This document shows, in pieces, positions 33,510 through 41,584 of a stretch of DNA of 44,935 bases. The notes beneath the pieces were generated by a model. It worked only from the letters and a program-made list of their open reading frames with translations, was not told the DNA's origin and did not search any database. Origin of the DNA: Alistipes sp. (GTDB lineage Bacteria > Bacteroidota > Bacteroidia > Bacteroidales > Rikenellaceae). The position numbers were made by a program, and so were the translations under genes. Location of the stretch: positions 1 through 44,935 of the forward strand of contig JAFSDP010000002.1 of assembly GCA_017436185.1 (NCBI GenBank), read 5' to 3'. Position 1 is the stretch's first letter. Every line of letters starts with the position of its first letter.

Positions 33510-35531
33510 ATGAAAAAGCTCATTCGTATGGCAACTTTGCCCGTAATGGCCGCTACGGCCATCGCCTGCTCGGAGACCACCACCGAGCAGAGCTGGATTG
33601 TCGATCGTTTCGACGACATCAAAGTGATTCGTTATGAGGTTCCCGGTTTCGAGGCACTGCCCTTGGAGGAAAAGGAGCTGATTTACTACCTGCAAGAGGC
33701 CGCCAAATGGGGTCGTGACATCCTCTTCGACCAGAACTGCGCCATCAACCTGCCCGTACGTCGCACGTTGGAGTGCATCTACCTGAACTACGAGGGCGAC
33801 CGCACCACCGACGAGTGGAAGGCCGTAGAGAAGTACCTCAAAAAGGTATGGTTTGCCAACGGCATCCACCACCACTACTCGAACGATAAGTTCCGCCCCG
33901 AGTTCTCGCAAGGCTACTTCGAGGAGCTGATGGCCTCGGTAGGCGACGAGAAGTTCGGCGAGCTTACGGAGTGGCGCACTGGGGTGATTCGTGCCATCTT
34001 CGACGAAAAGGCCTACCCCACCAAGCTCAACCAGAAGGCGGGCGACGATCTGCTGCTGACCTCGTCGAGCAACTACTACGCCGGGGTGACGCAGGCCGAG
34101 GCCGAGGCCTTCTACGCCAAGATGGCCAAAGCCTATGCCGACGATCCGCAGCCCATTTCGTTTGGTCTGAACTCGCAGCTCACCAAGAACGACAAGGGCG
34201 AGCTGATTGAGCGTGTATGGTACCTCGAGGGGATGTATGGCAAGGCCATCGAGCAGATTATCTATTGGCTCGAGAAGGCCCACGAGGTGGCTGCCGAGCC
34301 GCAGAAGACGACCATCGGACACCTGATCAACTACTACCGCACGGGCGATTTGAAGCAGTTTGATGCCTACAACATCGCCTGGGTCAAGGACGTGGAGTCG
34401 AATGTCGATTTCGTGAACGGCTTTATCGAGGACTACGGCGATGCGCTGGGTCGCAAGGCTTCGTGGGAGTCGATCGTAAACTTCAAGGATGTGGATGCCT
34501 GCCACCGCACGGAGGTGATCTCGGAGAATGCCCAGTGGTTCGAGGACCACTCGCCCGTCAATCCCGCCTTCCGCAAGCCCGAGGTGAAGGGTGTTTCGGC
34601 CAAGGTGATTACCGTAGCGATGCTGGGCGGCGACTGCTACCCCGCCACCCCGATTGGCATCAACCTGCCGAATGCCGACTGGATTCGCCGCGATTTCGGC
34701 TCGAAGTCGGTAACCATCGACAACATCACCTACGCCTACGACAAGGCGGCACAGGGCAACGGCTTCACCGAGGAGTTCGTGCTGCGTGAGGAGGATCGTG
34801 CCCGTATGAAGGAGTTTGGCAAGCTGGCCGACGACCTGCACACCGACCTGCACGAGTGTCTGGGCCACGGCTCGGGTCGTCTGATGGAGGGTGTCAGCCC
34901 GACGGCTTTGGGCAGCTACTCCTCGACCCTGGAGGAGACCCGTGCCGACCTGTTTGGTCTCTACTACATCGGCGATGAGAAGATGGTTGAGCTGGGTCTG
35001 GTGCCCTCGTTCGAGGTGGCCAAGGCGGCCTATGCCGACTACATTATGAATGGTATGATGACCCAGCTGTCGCGCATCGAGCCGGGCAAGAATGTCGAGG
35101 AGTCGCACATGCGTAACCGCAAGCTGATTGCCGAGTGGTGCTACGAGCAGGGTAAGGGAGAGAATGTCATCGAGTGGGTGACGGAGAACGACAAGCGTTA
35201 CATCGTGGTGAACGACTTCGAGAAGCTGCGTGAGCTGTTCGGCAAGATGCTCTACGAGATTCAGCGCATCAAATCCGAGGGCGACTTCGAGGCAGGTAAG
35301 GCACTGGTCGAGAAGTATGCCGTCAAGGTGGATCAAGAGCTGCACCAAGAGGTGTTGGCCCGCTACAAGGCACTCAACATCGAGCCTTATGGTGGCTTCG
35401 TAAATCCCGAGTATGAGTTGGTCAAGGAGGGCGACAAGGTGGTCGATGTACGCATTTCGTACCCCGCCAACTACACCGAGCAGATGATCAACTACGCCAA
35501 GAACTACTCGGTGCTTCCCAACAAGAACTAA
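33510..35531 (+). CDS. Dipeptidyl peptidase III (M49) lipoprotein
   Basis: Zinc exopeptidase that removes dipeptides from N-termini. The 673-residue protein has the Bacteroidetes HECLGH form of the HEXXGH motif (H448-H453) and EETRAD (475-480, Glu476 a zinc ligand), matching the positions reported for the B. thetaiotaomicron enzyme. The N-terminus has a lipoprotein signal ending TAIAC, so it is likely exported, unlike most eukaryotic DPP III. The start at 33510 gives the signal; earlier frame crosses the promoter. It is a single-gene unit. Confidence 0.95.
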   Translation: MKKLIRMATLPVMAATAIACSETTTEQSWIVDRFDDIKVIRYEVPGFEALPLEEKELIYYLQEAAKWGRDILFDQNCAINLPVRRTLECIYLNYEGDRTTDEWKAVEKYLKKVWFANGIHHHYSNDKFRPEFSQGYFEELMASVGDEKFGELTEWRTGVIRAIFDEKAYPTKLNQKAGDDLLLTSSSNYYAGVTQAEAEAFYAKMAKAYADDPQPISFGLNSQLTKNDKGELIERVWYLEGMYGKAIEQIIYWLEKAHEVAAEPQKTTIGHLINYYRTGDLKQFDAYNIAWVKDVESNVDFVNGFIEDYGDALGRKASWESIVNFKDVDACHRTEVISENAQWFEDHSPVNPAFRKPEVKGVSAKVITVAMLGGDCYPATPIGINLPNADWIRRDFGSKSVTIDNITYAYDKAAQGNGFTEEFVLREEDRARMKEFGKLADDLHTDLHECLGHGSGRLMEGVSPTALGSYSSTLEETRADLFGLYYIGDEKMVELGLVPSFEVAKAAYADYIMNGMMTQLSRIEPGKNVEESHMRNRKLIAEWCYEQGKGENVIEWVTENDKRYIVVNDFEKLRELFGKMLYEIQRIKSEGDFEAGKALVEKYAVKVDQELHQEVLARYKALNIEPYGGFVNPEYELVKEGDKVVDVRISYPANYTEQMINYAKNYSVLPNKN

Positions 35532-35559
35532 CCGATTTGGTAGATTCAACCCCCAAAAC

Positions 35560-35595
35560 GGGTGTCCGACTTGATTGGTTGGACACCCTTTTTTT
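35560..35595 (+). terminator. Terminator after DPP III
   Basis: An 8-bp stem (35560-35567 with 35581-35588) is followed by a T-run to 35595. The end of the T-run also forms the TTTG box of the next promoter. Confidence 0.8.
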
Positions 35596-35623
35596 GCAAA
35601 GCTGCGAAAAAAGGCTAACTTTG
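35593..35623 (+). promoter_or_regulatory. Promoter for the GH3 gene
   Basis: TTTG (35593-35596), 19 bases and TAACTTTG (35616-35623) fit the Bacteroidetes consensus spacing exactly. The box lies 29 bases before the ATG at 35653 and overlaps the upstream terminator T-tract. Confidence 0.8.
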
Positions 35624-35652
35624 TCTTAAGTGAAACTAAAAACTACCCCGCA

Positions 35653-37857
35653 ATGAAACGAAATCGCTTTGGTTGGCTGGCCCTCGCGGCTGCGGCCTTC
35701 GTGTTGAGTTGCTGTGCCCCCAAGGGGGAGCAGACGCCTGTATATCTGGATGAGGATGCCCCGCTCGAAGAGCGTGTCGAGGATGCCCTGCAACGGATGA
35801 CCACCGAGGAGAAGGTGGCCTTGTGCCACGCCCAATCGAAGTTCTCGGTGCGGGGTGTGCCCCGTCTGGGTATTCCCGAGGTGTGGATGAGCGATGGTCC
35901 GCACGGCGTGCGTGCCGAGATTGAGTGGGACAGTTGGAGCTACGCCAACTGGGGCAACGACTCTTGCACCGCCTTTCCGGCCCTGACCTGTCTGGCGGCC
36001 ACCTGGAATCCCGAGATGGCGGCCCGCTTCGGCAAGGCCATCGGCGAGGAGGCCCGCTTCCGCAAGAAGGATGTGCTGTTGGGCCCCGGTGTGAATATCT
36101 ACCGCACGCCGCTCAACGGACGCAACTTCGAGTATATGGGCGAAGATCCGACGCTGGCTTCGGTGATGGTGGCCCCCTATATTCGTGCCGCCCAGCAGAG
36201 CGGCATTGCCACCTGCGTCAAGCACTACGCCCTGAACAATCAGGAAACCCGCCGTTCGCAGGTGAATGTGCACCTCTCGGAGCGTGCTCTGCGTGAGATT
36301 TACCTTCCCGCCTTCAAAGCAGCGGTCGATGCAGGGGCGTGGTCGTTTATGGGGTCGTACAACCGCTATCTGGGGCAGCACGGCTGCCACAACGAAGTGT
36401 TGGTCAATAAGATACTGAAAGAGGAGTGGGGTTTCGACGGTGCCTTCATCTCGGATTGGGGTGGTGCACACGACACCTTCCAGTCGGCCGAATATGGCTT
36501 GGACATTGAGATGGGTACCGGCTCGGACGGCCTCACCTACTCGACCAAAAACCACTACGACAACTACTACCTGGCCCTCCCCTACCTGGCCGCCCTGAAG
36601 CGGGGCGAGGTCTCGTGGGAGAAGCTCGACGACAAGGCCCGACGGGTGTTGCGTCTGATTTTCCGCACCGTGATGTCGAAGGATCGCCCCTGGGGCTCGT
36701 TTGCCACCGAGGAGCACGCCGCCGTAGCCCGCACCATCGCCGGTGAGGGTATCGTGTTGCTCAAAAACGAGGGCATCCTGCCCCTTGCCCCCCACAGCGG
36801 CAAGCGCATCGCCGTCATTGGCGAGAATGCCACCCGTTCGATGTGCAAGGCGGGCGGCTCGTCGGAGTTGAAACCTTGGCGAGAGATTTCGCCCCTCGAA
36901 GCCTTTGAGGAGGCCTACGGCAAGGAGAACATCCTTTACGCCCTCGGTTATGGCAGCGGAGCTTCGTCGTATGGTCGGGTGAACGAGTCGCCCTACGATG
37001 CCGAGGCGTTGAAAAAGGAGGCCTTGGAGGTGGCGGCCGAGGCCGATGTGGTGCTCTTCGTAGGTGGCCTGAACAAGAGCCACCGCCAAGATTGCGAGGA
37101 TGGCGACCGTCTGATTTACGGGTTGCCGTTTGGGCAGGAGGAGCTGATCGAGGAGATAGCAAAAGTGAATGAAAATCTGGTGGTTGTACTCGTTTCGGGC
37201 AATGCCGTCGAGACCCGATGGAGCCCCTTGGCCAAGGCCATCGTGCAGGGGTGGTATGGCGGCTCGGAGGCTGGTCACGCCATTGTGGATGTGGTGAGCG
37301 GTGCGGTCAATCCGAGCGGCAAGCTCCCCTTCTCGTTCTATGCACGTCTGGAGGATTGCGGAGCCCACGCCTTCGATGCCTCGTGCTACCCGGGGGTGGA
37401 TGACGAGTGCTACTACAAAGAGGATATTCTGGTGGGCTACCGTTGGTTGCAGGCCAAAGGCATCGAGCCGGCCTACCCCTTCGGCTATGGTCTTTCGTAC
37501 ACCACCTTCACGTTGGGTGCTCCCCAAACGAAGCGCACGTCGTACCGTACGGGCGACGAGATTAAGGTAACCGTCGAGGTGACCAACACCGGAGCGGTGG
37601 ATGGCAAGGAGGTGGTACAGCTCTACGCCTCGAAACCCGAGAGCGTCGTCGAGCGTGCCCCCAAAGAGTTAAAGGCGTTCCAAAAGGTGGCCGTCAAGGC
37701 GGGTGCTACGGAGCGTGTCGAGCTTTCATTCGAGGTCGATAAGTTGGCCTATTGGAACGAGGCCGAGCAGCAGTGGAGAATCGAGAAGGGCGATTACGAC
37801 CTCTATGTCGGTAACTCCTCGGAGGCCACCGAAAAGGTACGCATCACGGTAAAGTAG
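35653..37857 (+). CDS. GH3 beta-glucosidase-like lipoprotein
   Basis: This 734-residue glycoside hydrolase family 3 protein has a lipoprotein signal ending in LSCC. The TIM-barrel domain has WMSDGPHGVR, NGRNFEYMGEDP, CVKHYALNN and the nucleophile Asp268 in FISDWGGAHD. A second alpha/beta domain and a C-terminal fibronectin III-like domain (about 660-734) follow. The substrate (beta-glucoside, xyloside or other) is not determined by sequence. Export suggests surface or periplasmic glycan breakdown. It has its own promoter and terminator; not part of a visible polysaccharide-utilisation locus, as no susC/susD pair is present. Confidence 0.94.
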   Translation: MKRNRFGWLALAAAAFVLSCCAPKGEQTPVYLDEDAPLEERVEDALQRMTTEEKVALCHAQSKFSVRGVPRLGIPEVWMSDGPHGVRAEIEWDSWSYANWGNDSCTAFPALTCLAATWNPEMAARFGKAIGEEARFRKKDVLLGPGVNIYRTPLNGRNFEYMGEDPTLASVMVAPYIRAAQQSGIATCVKHYALNNQETRRSQVNVHLSERALREIYLPAFKAAVDAGAWSFMGSYNRYLGQHGCHNEVLVNKILKEEWGFDGAFISDWGGAHDTFQSAEYGLDIEMGTGSDGLTYSTKNHYDNYYLALPYLAALKRGEVSWEKLDDKARRVLRLIFRTVMSKDRPWGSFATEEHAAVARTIAGEGIVLLKNEGILPLAPHSGKRIAVIGENATRSMCKAGGSSELKPWREISPLEAFEEAYGKENILYALGYGSGASSYGRVNESPYDAEALKKEALEVAAEADVVLFVGGLNKSHRQDCEDGDRLIYGLPFGQEELIEEIAKVNENLVVVLVSGNAVETRWSPLAKAIVQGWYGGSEAGHAIVDVVSGAVNPSGKLPFSFYARLEDCGAHAFDASCYPGVDDECYYKEDILVGYRWLQAKGIEPAYPFGYGLSYTTFTLGAPQTKRTSYRTGDEIKVTVEVTNTGAVDGKEVVQLYASKPESVVERAPKELKAFQKVAVKAGATERVELSFEVDKLAYWNEAEQQWRIEKGDYDLYVGNSSEATEKVRITVK

Positions 37858-37867
37858 CCATCGACAA

Positions 37868-37909
37868 CAAGAAAAGCGGGGACATCCGAAGTGGATGTCC
37901 CCGCTTTTT
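37868..37909. terminator. Strong bidirectional terminator
   Basis: A perfect 16-bp stem (37872-37887 with 37893-37908) has an A-run before and a T-run after. It stops the GH3 gene on plus and the M16 gene on minus. Confidence 0.92.
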
Positions 37910-37927
37910 GTGTGGTCGAAATCGGGA

Positions 37928-40828
37928 CTAGTAACCGAAGATCTCCTCCTGCGATACGGTACGGACAGGGCCGAGCGTGCGCAAGAAGTTCATATCCAGA
38001 TCCTTGATGTCACCCAGGATGCAGTACTGGTAGGTGCGATCCTTCACCCACTTCTCCTGCGTGGTCTTCACATCCTGGAGGGTCATCGTCGGCACCTGCT
38101 CGAAGAGAGCCTTCGTGCGATCGACCTCCACGCCCATATCCTCCATCGTGACAGCTACATTCAGAGCGCCACGCTTCACGGTACGGGTGGTACGGATGCG
38201 CTCGATGAGGGCCTTCTTGGCAATCTCAAAGGCGGCCTCCGACTCGGGCATCTGGTTGATAATCTCATCGAATGCCTCGATGGCCTGCTGCATCTTATCG
38301 TTCTGCGTAGCAATGAAGGCGGTGAAGGTGTAAGGCACCGTCTTATGGGTGGGCAGCGTCAGCTGAGCCGACGACGAATAGGCCAGACCGCGTGCCTCGC
38401 GCATCTCCTGGAAGACGATAGCATTCATACCGCCACCGAAATACTCGTTATAGAGCGCCAAAGCGGCATCGTGTGCGGGGTCAAACTGCTCGCCACGGTT
38501 CGAGAACTGGGCGTAGTAGATCTGCTTGGCATCGTACTGGGCCAATACCACCTCGCTCTTATCGGTCTTGACGGGCTGCGGGAGACGGTACTCCAGCGGC
38601 TCGGGATTCTCCACCACGGCGTGGTGCTCGACGAGCAACTTCGACAGCTCCTCCTTCGACAGCGGACCGTAGTACAGTACACGGTGCTGCTTGGCAGCCA
38701 ACTCCTTCACCTGCGAGAGCAGGTCGTCCGACTTAAGCGCCATCAAGGCCTTGTTGGTCAGGGTCGTGCGGGCTACATACTCGGCACCGTTGGTGCAGTA
38801 GCGACGCAGTGCCGCAAAGCAGGAACGCTGGCTGTGCTTGCTGTTGGCACGGCTCTTCAGGGTGTTAATCTTCACGCCCTGAAGTACGGCCTCGTCGGCT
38901 ACGGCATTGGCCAGATGATCCTCGTAGAGCTGCATCGTGGTAGCCATATGCTCCGAAAGGCCCGAAAGGCTGATGGTCGTGCGGGTCATACCCGGGGCAA
39001 TGTGGTACGACGAAGCGATGTTGTAGAGCGCTACGGCCAACTCCTCAGCCGAACGGTTGGTCGTACCCAGGTAGTCCAGATAGTCGCAAGCCACGCCCAG
39101 CGAGGGGGTATCCTCGATACCCGTATTATAGAGGTACGACAGCGAATAGAGGTCAGTCGTCGTGTTCTGCTTGTAGAGCACCTCCAGACCGTTCTCGGTC
39201 GTGAAACGCTCCACATCGCTCTTCGGGTCGAAGAACTTCGGCTCGATGGGCTTCACCGTCGAGTTCTGAATCTCAACGAGGAAGGCACTCTGCTTGTCAC
39301 GGTTCGTGACGATGGGGGTGATGGCCGGCTTCGCAATCTTCTGCTCGTTGGGATCCACGCCCTGACGCTTATAGACAATGGCGTAGTTCTCCTTGCCGAG
39401 CTTCTCGTTGGCCCACTTAACCACCTGCTCCTTGGTGATCTTCGACAGACGCTCAACCTCGCCAACCACGTCGGCCCAAGGCTTACCATTGACGAAGGCA
39501 TCGACAAACATATCGGCACGACCCTCGTTCGAGTCCATAAACTGCATCCTGCCGGCCTTGAGGTTGTTGATCGAGGCCTCCAGCAGGCTCTCGTCCCACT
39601 CACCACGGCGCAGCAGCTCCATCTGCTCCAGCATCAGGTCACGCACCTCCTCGAGGCTCTGACCCTGCTTCGGACGGCCCTGCATCATCATCATACCATA
39701 GTCGGGCTGCAGACTCTCACCGGCAAAGACACCCAGCGTCTTCTGCTGCTGGTTGATGTTCAAATCCACCAGACCCGCCTTGCGGTTCGAGAGAATCGAA
39801 CCTGCTACGGCTGCCAGGTCGGCATCCTCGCTCGTCGAGCCACCCAGACGCCAAGCCACGGTCACATTCTCGGCCTCGGGACCGAAGACCTCCTTAACGA
39901 TGGGGGCGGTGATGGGAGCCTCGGCCTCAAACTGCAACGTGGGCAGCTCGGGGTTGGGGGCCATCTGACCAAAGTACTTATCGATGATCGAAATCATCTC
40001 CTCGGGATCGAAGTCACCCGAGAGGCAGATGGCCATATTGTTGGGAACGTAGTAGGTCTTGTGGTAGTTCTTTACGTTGGTAATCGAGGGGTTCTTCAGG
40101 TGCTCCTGCGAGCCCAGCACGGTCTGCTTGCCGTAGGGGTGGTTGGCAAACAGCAGGGCGTCGATGGCCTCCCACACTTTGCGCGAATCCTGCGTCAGCG
40201 ACATATTCTTCTCCTCGTAGATGGTCTCCAACTCGGTGTGGAAGCCGCGAATCACGGGGTGCATAAAGCGATCGGCCTCGATGCGTGCCCAATTCTCGAC
40301 CTGATTCGAGGGGATGTTCTCCACATAGCAGGTCACATCCTGCGAGGTGTAGGCATTCGTACCCTCGGCACCAATGGCCGACATCAGCTTGTCGTACTCG
40401 TTGGGGATGGCAATCTTCGAGGCCTCGTAGCTGATCGAGTCGATGCGATGATAGATGGCCTTGCGCTCGGCCTCATCGGTCGTCTTGCGATACTGCTCGA
40501 AGAGGGCCTCGATCTCATCCAAGAGGGGCTTCTCGGCCTCGTAGTCCGATGTACCGAACGAAGGAGTACCCTTGAACATCAGGTGCTCGAAATAGTGTGC
40601 CAGACCGGTCGTCTCGGCAGGGTCGTTCTTACCACCCACACGCACAGCGATATAGGTCTGAATGCGGGGGGTCTCGTCATTGACCGCCATATAGACCTTC
40701 AGGCCATTGTCAAGCGTGTAGATGCGGGCACCCATCGGGTCGCCCTCGACCGTTTCATACTTGTAGGGGCTACAAGCGGCAGCCAACATCGCTACGACGA
40801 GGACCGCCAGGGTAAACAGTTTTCTCAT
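37928..40828 (-). CDS. M16 (pitrilysin-like) metallopeptidase lipoprotein
   Basis: This 966-residue protein has a lipoprotein signal ending in LAAAC (Cys19) and two M16 halves. The N-terminal half carries the inverted zinc motif HYFEH (78-82, H78, E81, H82) with a downstream Glu in ETIYEEKN. The C-terminal half looks like the inactive partner (FGGGMNAIVFQEMREARGLAYS). Such proteins cleave peptides, often oligopeptides, in the periplasm or at the outer membrane. It is 18 bases after the DUF456 gene and ends at a strong terminator. Confidence 0.95.
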   Translation of the reverse strand: MRKLFTLAVLVVAMLAAACSPYKYETVEGDPMGARIYTLDNGLKVYMAVNDETPRIQTYIAVRVGGKNDPAETTGLAHYFEHLMFKGTPSFGTSDYEAEKPLLDEIEALFEQYRKTTDEAERKAIYHRIDSISYEASKIAIPNEYDKLMSAIGAEGTNAYTSQDVTCYVENIPSNQVENWARIEADRFMHPVIRGFHTELETIYEEKNMSLTQDSRKVWEAIDALLFANHPYGKQTVLGSQEHLKNPSITNVKNYHKTYYVPNNMAICLSGDFDPEEMISIIDKYFGQMAPNPELPTLQFEAEAPITAPIVKEVFGPEAENVTVAWRLGGSTSEDADLAAVAGSILSNRKAGLVDLNINQQQKTLGVFAGESLQPDYGMMMMQGRPKQGQSLEEVRDLMLEQMELLRRGEWDESLLEASINNLKAGRMQFMDSNEGRADMFVDAFVNGKPWADVVGEVERLSKITKEQVVKWANEKLGKENYAIVYKRQGVDPNEQKIAKPAITPIVTNRDKQSAFLVEIQNSTVKPIEPKFFDPKSDVERFTTENGLEVLYKQNTTTDLYSLSYLYNTGIEDTPSLGVACDYLDYLGTTNRSAEELAVALYNIASSYHIAPGMTRTTISLSGLSEHMATTMQLYEDHLANAVADEAVLQGVKINTLKSRANSKHSQRSCFAALRRYCTNGAEYVARTTLTNKALMALKSDDLLSQVKELAAKQHRVLYYGPLSKEELSKLLVEHHAVVENPEPLEYRLPQPVKTDKSEVVLAQYDAKQIYYAQFSNRGEQFDPAHDAALALYNEYFGGGMNAIVFQEMREARGLAYSSSAQLTLPTHKTVPYTFTAFIATQNDKMQQAIEAFDEIINQMPESEAAFEIAKKALIERIRTTRTVKRGALNVAVTMEDMGVEVDRTKALFEQVPTMTLQDVKTTQEKWVKDRTYQYCILGDIKDLDMNFLRTLGPVRTVSQEEIFGY

Positions 40829-40846
40829 TGGTATTAAAGTGTTTGG

Positions 40847-41377
40847 TTAGAATAAATTCACAATCCAGTTCCAGATGGCGGAGAAGGTCTCGGCCAAGGG
40901 CTCGCGACACTCACCGATAATCATCAAGAGCATCCACACGGTGGTGATAAACTTCAACCCCGTGCCGACCAAGAAGGCCAGAAAGGAGCCGAAACCGCTC
41001 TTGAAGGCTTGGCCTGCATCCTTCTTATTCTGGGTCAGCTCGCCCAGCACGGCGCCAAAGAAGGGGCCGAAGAAGATGCCGAAAGGCGGGAACAACAACC
41101 CGACAAAGACACCCACCGTAGCACCGATGGCTCCGGCACGAGTACCGCCGAAACGACGGGTCATAAAGGCGGGCAGATAGAAGTCCAAGGCGGTCACAAC
41201 CAGCGTGATAACGGCCCAAATCAAGAGGGTCGAGGTCGAGAACTCGCCACCTTCGGTGAAGTGAATGCACAGCAGACCTACATAACTTAACGGCGGACCG
41301 GGCAGACCGGGGATAATGCTTCCCAGGATGCCGACACACCCACACAGAAATGCGATGATAATAAGCAACGTATCCAT
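40847..41377 (-). CDS. DUF456 membrane protein
   Basis: This 176-residue protein has four or five membrane segments and the DUF456 hallmarks GCVGILGSIIPGLPGPPLSYVGLL, FGGTRAGAIGATVGVFVGLLF and a glycine-rich FFGAVLGEL segment. The domain is common in bacteria and its function is not known. It shares a transcript with the M16 peptidase (18-base gap). No good TAnnTTTG box is seen before it. Confidence 0.9.
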   Translation of the reverse strand: MDTLLIIIAFLCGCVGILGSIIPGLPGPPLSYVGLLCIHFTEGGEFSTSTLLIWAVITLVVTALDFYLPAFMTRRFGGTRAGAIGATVGVFVGLLFPPFGIFFGPFFGAVLGELTQNKKDAGQAFKSGFGSFLAFLVGTGLKFITTVWMLLMIIGECREPLAETFSAIWNWIVNLF

Positions 41378-41428
41378 CTTAAAATGCGCTATTACGATTT
41401 ATAAGGCGCAAGATACGAAAAAGGTCTC

Positions 41429-41462
41429 AAAAATTCAAAATGTAGAATTCAAAATTCAAAAT
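41429..41462. repeat. AT-rich short repeat in intergenic region
   Basis: Four or five copies of a 7-10 base unit close to AAAATTC lie in the 207-base gap between DUF456 and rpoC. Two small hairpins (41472-41486 and 41489-41520) follow, then the rpoC terminator. Nothing in the gap looks coding. Confidence 0.4.
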
Positions 41463-41528
41463 TGAGGCGGGCGGCTTAAGAAGCCGTTTTGGTGATATAA
41501 GTTGCCCCAAAAATCACCACTCGGCACT

Positions 41529-41566
41529 AAAAAAGCCGCTTCCCGAATGGGGGAAGCGGCTTTTTG
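41529..41566 (-). terminator. rpoC terminator
   Basis: A perfect stem of about 14 bp (41531-41544 with 41551-41564) lies 18 bases after the rpoC stop and is followed on the minus strand by a T-run. The mirror-image T-run lets it stop the opposite strand as well. Confidence 0.9.
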
Positions 41567-41584
41567 CTAATATCCTCGATCGGA

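Noticed and set aside
33453..35549. 698-codon open frame antisense to DPP III
   Set aside because: Same cause; the sense strand encodes a complete M49 peptidase with all catalytic motifs.
35653..37857. Polysaccharide utilisation locus around the GH3 gene
   Set aside because: No SusC/SusD pair, regulator or other clustered glycosidase is adjacent.
37895..40837. 980-codon open frame antisense to the M16 peptidase
   Set aside because: Same cause; the sense gene has a lipobox, the HYFEH motif and a terminator.
41401..41528. Second MITE-like element before rpoC's terminator
   Set aside because: There are short AT repeats and hairpins but no matching inverted end, so a mobile element is not supported.
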